From NCBI RefSeq assembly GCF_002954445.1, contig NZ_MQWA01000001.1, positions 3,741,780-3,805,779 on the forward strand: a stretch of 64,000 bases of DNA, read 5' to 3'. Under the pieces are notes generated by a model. It was not told the origin of the DNA, ran no database searches, and was given only the letters and a program-made list of their open reading frames with translations. Position numbers and translations under genes: made by a program. Positions 36,559 through 45,800 of the stretch are shown one piece after another (position 1 is the first letter of the stretch; each line of letters opens with the position of its first letter). Origin of the DNA: Rubritalea profundi. Lineage in GTDB: Bacteria > Verrucomicrobiota > Verrucomicrobiia > Verrucomicrobiales > Akkermansiaceae.

Positions 36559-36626
36559 TACCCCCAAACTCACTTTGCAGTTTGTGTCAGCGTGCAGCAT
36601 GCGCTAAATAGTAAAGTATCCCTTTT

Positions 36627-39323
36627 ATGAAGCTTTTCACTATTATCATCACACTTGGTCTCGCGTGCTCTACGCTAGCAGACGCTATTATTGCTGTTGA
36701 GAAGCCTAAATCTATCGATGAGCTTATTGTTCAGCTCAAGTCTGATGCGTACAAGGTCCGAGAACTCGCTAGTCACCAATTATGGCAACTAGGTGAGGAT
36801 AGCTTAGCCCAGCTTAAAACGGTAGTAGACTCAGACGACCCAGAACAAGTGAGCCGAGCTGAAGCCTTGATTCGTAATATCGAGGCTGGAGTTCTCCCTT
36901 CAACTGACAAGAAAGTGATCGAAGCGATTGATCGTTATCGCTCCACTGTGTCGTCGACAGAAAAGCTCCGAGCTCTTGAGGGGTTAGTTAAACTGAGAGC
37001 CTTCAAACAAGTGTTATTCCTCCTTCACAGGGAGGAGGATGCTAAAACCCGTGAGTGGTTGAGTAAACGCAGTGGGATACATGGTGTAGCATCACTCGCA
37101 GCCAAACAAGCTCTCACTGATGGTCATATTGAGGAGGCCACCCAACTCCTTCGCATAGCTCCAAAAAATGAAGCTAATTACCGAGCATTAGCGCACGTGC
37201 TCAAGTGTTCAGATCAATTAGACGCTGAAATCGAGGCTACAAAAAAACGACTACCGGCCAAGGATGCTCAAAAATGGCTACTCACTCAGCTTAGAAAAAG
37301 AGGTGACCTTAAGCAGGCGAAAATCTTGGCAAAAAAAACTAAGAGCGAACAGGCCCTTGCGACATTTGCTGTACTAGACGGCAATCCAATACCATTCCTG
37401 GAATACTACAAAAGCCGTAGCTCAAACACCAATCACACTATTGTCCTGAATTTACTAAAACGTCTCCACTTGCAGAACGATCCGACCGACATCCACGAAG
37501 TGATAACGGAATTAGCAAAGCAGGTAGACGGCGAGGCTGATGAAAAGGAAAAACTCGAGTACATCACCCGTGTCGCGCTGCTTATGGGAGATCGTGCGGT
37601 GGGCGAAAAATTACTCAAGCGTTACAATGATGCGCACGCTCTTGCCTACTTCAGCGCTCAGGGATATTCAGAAGAAGAATTTGAATTATTGGGTACTCCG
37701 AATCCAGTCACGCAAGCCGAAGAATTTGAAGCTTGGATGAAAGAAGAAATTGAACGCGAACTAGATATCGATCTTGGACTTCTCGCTGAGCAATCTAGTG
37801 AAATCGAGGAACTGGCTCATTTTTATTTCAATCGTGGAGAGCGCGAGCAAAGCCTCAGCATCCTCAAACCTCTACTCAAATCTCTGCTAGATGACGGCGA
37901 TGACCGTTGGTTTGAAATTGTAGGGGCGCTACCAATGTATGGGATGGGTGAATTTGTCGCCCAGCTAGCCAGTGATCGAGGCAACAAAGATAATACCTAC
38001 CACCGTCTCAGCTATGAGATTTTTGGGAACGTGCCAGAGATGGACTTCATTTGGAAGCAAGTCGAGGAACTGCATGCCAACGCCGCAGACCTGGAGCACT
38101 TCCTGAGTGTTTTAGAGGTGATGGGGGTACGCCCCGACACCAAATCAAATAGGAAATCAAGTCTAAGCCAGATAGAAGCTCTCCTAGAATCAACAAAGGG
38201 GGACGCGCGAATCGATCTACTGGTAGCTCTAGCATACGTTGCTGAAAGCCGTAATGATTTCGAGTCGATGCTGCGGCATTATAAAGAGCTTTGTAAAGAT
38301 CGAGAGCTTGCTGATAAACGCCAATTCTACCTCAAGTACCAACGTGCTGCGGAAGTTATTTTTGATTGGCAAGAAATCGTAGCGTCCTACGATCTTAAGC
38401 CAGAAACCTACATCAACAACCCGATACGGTTAGCTCGCTACGCGATAGCAAAGCGTAGGCTAGGTGAGGGAGAGTTAGCTGATACGTTACTCAAACGCGC
38501 GCTGCTCCGAACTTTGGGTGGCACCCAGGAGCTTAATGCGTTGGCAACAGTGCTTCATGAATGCGGTGCCCGAAAGGAAGCGAAAGCTATCTGGCTTGAG
38601 CATATTGCCTGTTTAGATGTCAGTAGCGTGGAGTTTTACTACGCCCTTAACTTCATCAACCACCAATCGGGCTTCGCTATAGAGGAAGGCAACTGGGAGC
38701 TCGCTTCTTCGTTCTCCCTCGCTGAGATGATATTTCTTGTTCAACCTAGTTTTAGGCTAAGCCGCTACTACATCACCCTCCGTAGCGGCTACACGTCCAA
38801 CTATGTTGCGGGGATGCGATTACTTGAGCAGGGGAATAAAGCGGGGGCTTTAGAGATGCTCGAATACGCACACAACACTCTCACGGGAGACGGAACCTTA
38901 GCCGATAACTTCTTCCCGAGTTTGATGAACTCCCCGCTTAAAAAAGATGCAGAGAAGTGGTTCGAAGCGTCCTGGAACCATATAGAAAGGGGGATTGAAC
39001 TCTACCCAAATGACCACAACACTCGCAATACAGCAGCATGGCTTGGCGCTAGAACTGGTATGAGGTTAGATGATTCCCTTAAACACGCGAAGTTAGCATT
39101 GCGGTCTCAACCCAAGCAACCAGCTTACTTGGACACTCTGGCTGAGATCTACTTTGCTAAGCGAGATCGAGTCAGCGCCGTTAAACACAGCAATAAATCT
39201 CTAGAATACATAAAATCAGGGGCGTATGCCTATATTAGAACTGCCGCCAGCTCGGCCAATATGTTCAGTGAACTTACTCAACAAAACACACGCTTTAAGA
39301 ATGAAGTGTTCCCAAGTCGTTAG
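36627..39323 (+). CDS. Large secreted HEAT/TPR-repeat protein, function unknown
   Basis: The 898-residue protein has a signal peptide (hydrophobic stretch at about 4-18 ending in LADA) and is predicted to be periplasmic or secreted. Residues 30-90 form HEAT-like helices (SIDELIVQLKSDAYKVRELA with SHQLWQLGEDSLAQL), resembling repeat units of planctomycete and verrucomicrobial envelope proteins. Repeated helical pairs with TPR spacing follow throughout. The end reads AWLGARTGMRLDDSLKHAKL and YLDTLAEIYFAKRDRVSAVK, a clear TPR. No enzymatic motif is visible. It is followed by a small membrane gene after 24 bases, which may be its partner. Confidence 0.7.
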   Translation: MKLFTIIITLGLACSTLADAIIAVEKPKSIDELIVQLKSDAYKVRELASHQLWQLGEDSLAQLKTVVDSDDPEQVSRAEALIRNIEAGVLPSTDKKVIEAIDRYRSTVSSTEKLRALEGLVKLRAFKQVLFLLHREEDAKTREWLSKRSGIHGVASLAAKQALTDGHIEEATQLLRIAPKNEANYRALAHVLKCSDQLDAEIEATKKRLPAKDAQKWLLTQLRKRGDLKQAKILAKKTKSEQALATFAVLDGNPIPFLEYYKSRSSNTNHTIVLNLLKRLHLQNDPTDIHEVITELAKQVDGEADEKEKLEYITRVALLMGDRAVGEKLLKRYNDAHALAYFSAQGYSEEEFELLGTPNPVTQAEEFEAWMKEEIERELDIDLGLLAEQSSEIEELAHFYFNRGEREQSLSILKPLLKSLLDDGDDRWFEIVGALPMYGMGEFVAQLASDRGNKDNTYHRLSYEIFGNVPEMDFIWKQVEELHANAADLEHFLSVLEVMGVRPDTKSNRKSSLSQIEALLESTKGDARIDLLVALAYVAESRNDFESMLRHYKELCKDRELADKRQFYLKYQRAAEVIFDWQEIVASYDLKPETYINNPIRLARYAIAKRRLGEGELADTLLKRALLRTLGGTQELNALATVLHECGARKEAKAIWLEHIACLDVSSVEFYYALNFINHQSGFAIEEGNWELASSFSLAEMIFLVQPSFRLSRYYITLRSGYTSNYVAGMRLLEQGNKAGALEMLEYAHNTLTGDGTLADNFFPSLMNSPLKKDAEKWFEASWNHIERGIELYPNDHNTRNTAAWLGARTGMRLDDSLKHAKLALRSQPKQPAYLDTLAEIYFAKRDRVSAVKHSNKSLEYIKSGAYAYIRTAASSANMFSELTQQNTRFKNEVFPSR

Positions 39324-39347
39324 ATCGGTGATCAACTTGTAATTCTT

Positions 39348-39992
39348 ATGTGGCGACTTTTCATTATCTCCACCCTGGTTCCTTTTTTGGCAGGGGGAGC
39401 GCTGGCGCACCTCTTCGGTGTTAGAGTGTGGGCAACTAATCCTGAACTCAGCGAAAGCGTGGGTAGCATTCTCAGCCGCCTGTTAGCTCGGCTCGACCGA
39501 GGTGACATCAAGCTCAGTTATGGCAAGGTGAGTCCGTGGATGATCCACAGCGAAGGCTCTATTCGACTTCCTGAATCCTACTTGGAGAGCAGGAAGTCCT
39601 CACACGCAGCCCGCGCGATGATCCAGATTGGTATGTATTTACTCCATGAGAAGCATCCATCCACTGTTGATTGGCGGCTCAAGGTGATAAAGACTGGCTA
39701 CATACTACCCGTCTTCGTCCTACTGATAGTAACCTTCTCTTTCGTTGTGGCAAAGCTCCCTGCGCTTATTGTTGTGGCCGCGCTGGCTGGATCTCTAGGT
39801 CTCAGCTCTATTTTACTATGGCTTAGCCTAGCGGTGGAAAAAGAAGCAGCCCTCCTAATGGTGAGCCGCATTGAAAAGTTACGATTGATGCGTCGATTAC
39901 GCGATGAGGAATCGCTCGTCTCATCCACTCTAGCAGCACCCTGGGTATCATTGATCCCAGGGGTGTTACTTAAGCTTATCGTTAGAGATTAG
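39348..39992 (+). CDS. Small membrane protein, possibly degenerate YugP-like
   Basis: This 214-residue protein has an N-terminal TM segment (about 2-22). A soluble part follows, then a pair of TM helices (about 115-158, GYILPVFVLLIVTFSFVVAK and LIVVAALAGSLGLSSILLWL) and a basic C-terminal region. The arrangement, with an amphipathic AARAMIQIGMYLL where a zinc peptidase would carry HExxH, loosely resembles the YugP membrane metallopeptidase family with its catalytic site lost. I do not regard this as established. It starts 24 bases after the large repeat protein and overlaps the convergent lysA by 11 bases. Confidence 0.45.
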   Translation: MWRLFIISTLVPFLAGGALAHLFGVRVWATNPELSESVGSILSRLLARLDRGDIKLSYGKVSPWMIHSEGSIRLPESYLESRKSSHAARAMIQIGMYLLHEKHPSTVDWRLKVIKTGYILPVFVLLIVTFSFVVAKLPALIVVAALAGSLGLSSILLWLSLAVEKEAALLMVSRIEKLRLMRRLRDEESLVSSTLAAPWVSLIPGVLLKLIVRD

Positions 39993-41280
39993 CAATTTCA
40001 GCTGCGAGGATATCCTCAACCGTCTGACGTGGGCGAATCACTTTGGAGCTGGCTCCGTCGATCAAAATTTCAGCAGGGAGGCCGCGCGTATTGTAGTTAG
40101 AAGCCATCACGAAACCGTAAGCACCAGCACTCAGAAGAGCGATGTATTCACCTTCGGCGAAGTCAGGAAGATCGCGATTCTGGCAGAAAAAGTCTCCAGT
40201 CTCACAGATAGGTCCCACCACATCCATCGGGATGTGTGCAGTCACCTTCGTCGGTTCCTTGATCGGTACAATCTCGTGGTGACCTTCGTAGAGAGCTGGG
40301 CGGATCAGATCATTCATCCCAGCATCCACTATTTTAAATGTCTTAGCTGCCCCTTTCTTCTCATACAGGCACTCCGTCAAAAGAACGCCAGCATTTCCAG
40401 CGATGTAACGACCAGGCTCAACAAGAATCTTGAGGCCCAGATCCTTGAGGAATGGAATGACACCGGCAGCGTACTTCTCAGGAGTAAGCGGACGGGCTTC
40501 CTCGGTGTGACTTTCCCACCACTCAGCTGTGCCCGAGGCCAGAGCAGGGGAGTAAACTATGCCAACGCCGCCGCCAACTGAGAAGAATTCGATATCATAG
40601 AGTTCCTTAAGCTTGGCAGCCAGAGGAGCCACCTTTTCAGCAGCCTCGATGAATGGTTTTACATCGGTAAGCTGTGAGCCAATGTGCATCTGCAGACCAC
40701 GCAACGTGATATTCTCAAGCTTCGACGCGCGCTCGTAGGCCGCTTCGATGGATTCAAAATCGACACCAAACTTATTCTCAGACTTACCAGTAGAAATGTA
40801 CTTGTGGGTCTTAGCGTCAACATTCGGGTTCACCCGAAGAGCTACAGGGGCAATGAGCCCAAGATCGCCAGCAACCTGGTCGATGAATGTTACTTCAGCT
40901 TCACTCTCAGCATTGAAGCAATAGATGCCTTGGCGGATTGCGTATTCAATCTCAGGACGAGTTTTACCAACGCCTGCAAAAGTACACTTAGCTGGGTCGC
41001 CACCAGCTGCGATCACGCGCTGAAGCTCACCGCCAGAAACGATATCAAAGCCGCTACCGAGTTCAGCCAGAAGCTTGAGTACAGACAAGTTAGAGTTGGC
41101 TTTCACTGCGTACTCTACTCCGTGATCTAAGCCTTCGAGCGCTTGATCTAGGCGCGTGTAGTTATCGCGCAATGTTGCTGTGCTGTACACATAACTTGGA
41201 GTGCCGTGTTCTTCAGCAATCTGCTGAAGGTTCACATCTTCACAATGAAGCGAACCATTTAGGTAATGAAATGAATGCAT
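39982..41280 (-). CDS. lysA: Diaminopimelate decarboxylase
   Basis: LysA decarboxylates meso-diaminopimelate to lysine with pyridoxal phosphate. The 432-residue protein has the PLP-lysine motif YAVKANSNLSVLKLL, GSGFDIVSGGEL, LRVNPNVDAKTHKYISTG and the glycine loop VGGGVGIVYSP. EPGRYIAGNAG and the C-terminal substrate motif GPICETGDFF are also present. Length and order are typical. It lies 18 bases after pheA's stop on the same strand, so the two amino-acid genes likely share a transcript. Diaminopimelate also supplies peptidoglycan, so the gene bears on both pathways. Confidence 0.96.
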   Translation of the reverse strand: MHSFHYLNGSLHCEDVNLQQIAEEHGTPSYVYSTATLRDNYTRLDQALEGLDHGVEYAVKANSNLSVLKLLAELGSGFDIVSGGELQRVIAAGGDPAKCTFAGVGKTRPEIEYAIRQGIYCFNAESEAEVTFIDQVAGDLGLIAPVALRVNPNVDAKTHKYISTGKSENKFGVDFESIEAAYERASKLENITLRGLQMHIGSQLTDVKPFIEAAEKVAPLAAKLKELYDIEFFSVGGGVGIVYSPALASGTAEWWESHTEEARPLTPEKYAAGVIPFLKDLGLKILVEPGRYIAGNAGVLLTECLYEKKGAAKTFKIVDAGMNDLIRPALYEGHHEIVPIKEPTKVTAHIPMDVVGPICETGDFFCQNRDLPDFAEGEYIALLSAGAYGFVMASNYNTRGLPAEILIDGASSKVIRPRQTVEDILAAEIANL

Positions 41281-41298
41281 AATAGTAATTTTGTTAGT

Positions 41299-42369
41299 TT
41301 AAATTTGGATATCTGGATAGCTGCCGAGGATTTTCACCAAGGAACAATGCTTCCTGAGTTCATCGAGAGCGGCTGAAACATCTGTATCTTCAACGTGTCC
41401 AGCGAGATCAACATAGAAGAAGTACTCCCAATCTTGTTGCTTAGATGGGCGGGACTCAATCTTGGACATGTTGATGGCGCAGTCGTCAAATGCCTGCAGA
41501 GCCTTCACCAGTGAGCCCGGGTTATCCTTGATAGAAAAGAGCAGGGAAGTCCTGTCGTTACCAGTCGCTGGGCAGGTTTTCTCGCCAATCACGAGGAACC
41601 GCGTGGTGTTCGTAGCGCGATCTTGAATACAAGGATTGAGCATTGTAAGCCCGTACATTTCAGCAGCGAGCGGTCCACCCATAGCGGCAGCACCTTCAGA
41701 GGCTTTTTCCTTTGCTATTCGAGCAGCCTTTGTAGTTGAAGAAACCTCAACGAGATCAGCGTGCGGGAAATTCTGTAAAATCCAGCCGCGACATTGACCA
41801 AATACCTGTGGGTGTGAATAAAGAGTCTTGATCTGCTCGCGTGGTATATCAGCCATCAGGCCATTTTCGATACGCATCAAAATCTGCGCGCAGATTTTAA
41901 GCGGGGAATCAACAAAAAGATCAAGCGTGTGTGACACAGCTCCTTCAGTGGAGTTCTCGATCGGTACAACTCCATAGCTCGCTTGGCGACGTGCCACACA
42001 GTCGAACACGTCAGCAAAGTTTGGCTGTGATAAATATTCCACGCTGTGGCCGAATTTAGAAATAGCGGCTTGGTGTGTCCAAGTGCCTTCAGGTCCTAAA
42101 TACGCAATTTTTAGATCGTCCTCAAGCGCCAGTGCAGCCGACATAATTTCACGGTAGATCGCACGAATCGATTTCTCAGGCAAGCGGCCATCACTCATAG
42201 CGGAAAGTTTGCGGAGTAAACTTTCTTCACGCTCAGGAGCGTAGATCTGCAAACCTTCTTTTTTCTTAATTTCACCAACCACATGAACACAGTCAGCGCG
42301 CTGGTTCAAAAGTTGAAGAAGTTGAGCATCAATCTCATCAATGCGTGTTCGAATGTCGTTGAGTGGCAC
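41299..42369 (-). CDS. pheA: Bifunctional chorismate mutase/prephenate dehydratase
   Basis: The 356-residue enzyme converts chorismate to prephenate and on to phenylpyruvate for phenylalanine synthesis. The N-terminal chorismate mutase domain (about 1-85) shows RTRIDEIDAQLLQLLNQRA and GEIKKKEG. The prephenate dehydratase domain shows YLGPEGTWTHQAA, VVPIENSTEGAVSHTLD and the catalytic NTTRFLVIGE. A C-terminal ACT domain (NPGSLVKALQAF, KIESRPSK) probably gives feedback control by phenylalanine. It starts the pheA-lysA pair and is divergent from the giant macroglobulin-like gene. Confidence 0.95.
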   Translation of the reverse strand: MPLNDIRTRIDEIDAQLLQLLNQRADCVHVVGEIKKKEGLQIYAPEREESLLRKLSAMSDGRLPEKSIRAIYREIMSAALALEDDLKIAYLGPEGTWTHQAAISKFGHSVEYLSQPNFADVFDCVARRQASYGVVPIENSTEGAVSHTLDLFVDSPLKICAQILMRIENGLMADIPREQIKTLYSHPQVFGQCRGWILQNFPHADLVEVSSTTKAARIAKEKASEGAAAMGGPLAAEMYGLTMLNPCIQDRATNTTRFLVIGEKTCPATGNDRTSLLFSIKDNPGSLVKALQAFDDCAINMSKIESRPSKQQDWEYFFYVDLAGHVEDTDVSAALDELRKHCSLVKILGSYPDIQI

Positions 42370-42820
42370 GGGAATCTAATTCGTTGTGGTTTATCGCGCA
42401 AACAGCACTCGAGCTGCGATGCGACTTGCTCACACTCATTAGATATGGATCGGACTCCAATCAAGCCTTCAGTGGCACAACGATTCAGATTTAACCACAT
42501 AATGGCCCAATTAGTGGATTTCTGCTACATTCAACCAGCAACCTTAGTAGATGGACAATTCAATAACTTTACACAATGTATGTAATGCGGAATTGAATGG
42601 TCTAATTATGCTACCTCGTAGTAACCCTCTCATTTTACTCCCCCGCCAGCCTACGTTTTGAACTCACACCATTATCAGTGAGATGAAATCCATCATCACT
42701 AGGATTTGTTTCGGTGGAATGCTGGTAGAGCGCATTCTATTTAAAATCATTTGTCGTATAGGTTGGTTACTTGAGCATTTTCCTCGACGGGTGCCATAGC
42801 TTAGACGTAGAATTTCTAAC
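42370..42820. other. Divergent intergenic region of 451 bp
   Basis: The stretch separates pheA (minus) from the giant macroglobulin-like gene (plus) and must contain both promoters. Short open frames on both strands here lack recognisable motifs. I saw no tRNA, terminator or riboswitch signature. The sequence near pheA lacks an obvious phenylalanine-codon leader peptide followed by an attenuator, so attenuation control is not supported. Confidence 0.4.
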
Positions 42821-45800
42821 ATGAATATACGTGTCCTAGCTGCCTTCACCGCGTTACTGAGTAGCAGCGCTCTTGCCGATTTTCAGAGCCCACTGGATGA
42901 GCAATGGGTGCTGTCTAAAGATAAGGCAATTTTCCTAAAAACCCTAACACCTGGGACTGATAATCATTTCTTCTACCACGCGCTGCACCAGCAGCAATCA
43001 GGGCAGACGGAATTGTTCCGCAAGACGATGGCGGATTGGCGAGGTCTTCACAAAAGTGGCGCTATCCCAGGGCCGAGGGCCGCCCAGTTACTCAATCGCC
43101 AGACATTGCTCGATTATGAAGCTGGTGTGACGGGTGCTAATGAAGCGCTCAGGAAAGTTTTTGGGTTGTCGCAGCCTAAGGCAAGAACGGATCTAGCGGA
43201 GCGCAAAGAGCTGCCGAGCATTCTGGATGCCGAAGCCATTTCTAACGATGCCTTCGTAAAAGAATTAGGCCTAATCACGGAGATCAGGCGCATCAAGTCA
43301 GCATCGAAACGGCAGTTGTTACGCCTCGCTGCCGAGGATAAAAAGCGGCCCAAGCTAAGCCGCGACATTTTCCTGCGCAGGATAGACCACGCTGGACTAC
43401 CTAACATAGAGAAGTTGATACTTGCCAACTTCAAAGAGTCGCGACCATTACCGATCTCTCAGATTTCCTGCGCAAAGAATCTCTCGCGATCACAACTCCA
43501 GAGCTTAGCCGATATCGAACCAGACCTACTCAATGATCGATCCTTTGTCGGGCTAATCATCCAGTCCATGCAACCGGAAGACAGGAGCATCTTCAAGCGT
43601 AACCCCGAAAAACATCTGGCGTGGTTGGTGAAGCTAGATGGGTTTACCCGCACTCTTTCTCCATCACATAATTCGCTCAAGGCGCATGTCCTCTACCACA
43701 GATTACGTATTGCCTCGGAGGTGGATCAATTTCCTAGCAAGACCTTCGTCCGCTACCTCAATCTACCGCGCCGAAAGACCCCTATCTGGAGTAAGCATGC
43801 TGTTGACACGAAGCACCCAGGTGTCTCATTCAACCAATCGTTCTACAAGTACACTGAATGCGCTCCCATCGGTAACGAGTTAAAATTAATTGAAAAATTC
43901 CTAGATAATAATCTCGTGGAAGCTGCTCAGCAGGAGTTGTTAGCAAAGTATTTTGACGCACAATACTTCAAGGAAAGAACCTCGCGGTCTCAACTTTTAG
44001 CGGGTGTGGATAGCGACAAATTAGATCATCCCCTCAGTGCCACAGACTATGAAGTTTTGAGGGATCTAAAGGAACTCAGTATAGCGGATTCGACCAGCCG
44101 TCAGTGGAGTCATGACTCGCTGGTGAAGTTGAATGTAGACCTGAAGAATGTGGATAATCTCACGGTGTCTATCTACGCTCTCGATAGCCTTCGATACACT
44201 AAAGAGACAGGCAAGGAAATCGGCCATGAGTTAGACCTCAGCAGTATGATTCCTAACACATCACGCACGATAGAGACAAAGGAATCCCCTTTCCTTCGCC
44301 ACCGTAAAGTCATCGAGCTGCCAGAGTTGAGTAATGTGGGAAGTTGGATGGTAGAGCTTCATGGCAATGGTCAGAGAGTCACGGCCTTGATTCACAAGGG
44401 TGAAATCCACCATTGCGTGCGCGACACTGGTGACGGTCAAGAGGTCTTTGTGAGCGATTTCGAGGGACACCCATTGAAGGGCGTGCAGGTCTATGTGGGA
44501 GGAAAGCAATGGGTCAGCGACGACGATGGACTGGTGCAAATGCCATACTCCCCTAACGTATCTCGGACAAACATGCGCTTGCACCTTGCCAGTGAAGATC
44601 GCGAGAATGGCATCACCCGCGTGGTCAAGCTCAACCGAAGAGGTGCAGCCACAAGTCTCGAGATCGCTAGCATTTCTCATCCTGAGCAATGGCTGGCAGA
44701 CCAAAAAGCGACCTTCTACTACAAGCCGAGTTTTCTGGTGAACGGAAAGTCGGGCTCGCTCGATAGAATAGAGAGCAGTCAGGTAATCTTGAGCGCTACT
44801 CTAAGAGACGGCCAGGAGATTGAGCTGGTTAGAAAATCTATCAAACTATCTTCTAACGATTTCCTCCCACTCAGCTTCACAGTTCCGCAGAGTCTCTTTC
44901 AACTAAAGATAGAGGTCACCAGCACGCTCAAGCCGATTGCTGGACGCGAGACCCCCAAGGTGAGCGCGACTAAGCAACTTGTGGTGACACCTGCGCCAGA
45001 CGCGAATACCCTAGTCTACCCTTACTTTTATCAGGAAGGTGAAAAATGGTTTATTCAATGCCTTGGTCGCAATGGTGAACCGTGGCCCAATTTCACAGTC
45101 TCCGCGCAGTTCAACCATCTAGATTTCAATCAAGAAATCCGCCACGAGCTCAAAACTGACGATAATGGAGTCATCGACTTGGGCGAACTGAGAGACATCA
45201 CCCATGTCAGTGTTTTGACGTATATAAAATCTCCAGCAGCAAAGCTGGATCTCACTGTTCAAGAAGACAATTTAGCATTGGCTGACTACTACCCAGCAGG
45301 TGAAGAAATCGAGTGCTTTCTCAACCACGTCTCCCCTCTCAATCCGTATGATTACAGCCTCCGTGGCGCAGGATCTGACAAGAAAGATTATTTCTCAGCA
45401 CTTTCCCTCAAGGGTAACAAGCTCAGTTGCGGGCAGCTTGCTGCGGGAAAATACATTCTAAAAACTCCACATAGTCCGGCACAGCAGTTTGAAATTCTAG
45501 ACGCTAACACACATGGGCAATGGCTCACGCTTCAAGGTCAAGCAGTGGAACTGCCACCAAAAAAGGCTGCTCAAATTAGTAAGGTCACACACTCCGAGGG
45601 TAAGCTGAAAATAAAACTCAGCCATTCGGGCCCATACACACGGATCCACCTTATCGCTTCACAATTCACTGAAACGACGAATCCCTATCAACCAGCACTG
45701 CCGAAGACACTTGGCCAGGCGCATTTCGGATTCGGGTTTATCCCTAGCATTTATTCGAATGGTGGCACGCTCTCTGGTGAGCATCAATATATCCTCAGCC

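Noticed and set aside
42370-42820. Attenuator leader peptide upstream of pheA
   Set aside because: No short frame with clustered Phe codons and no alternating hairpins with a T-tract were seen on the minus strand.
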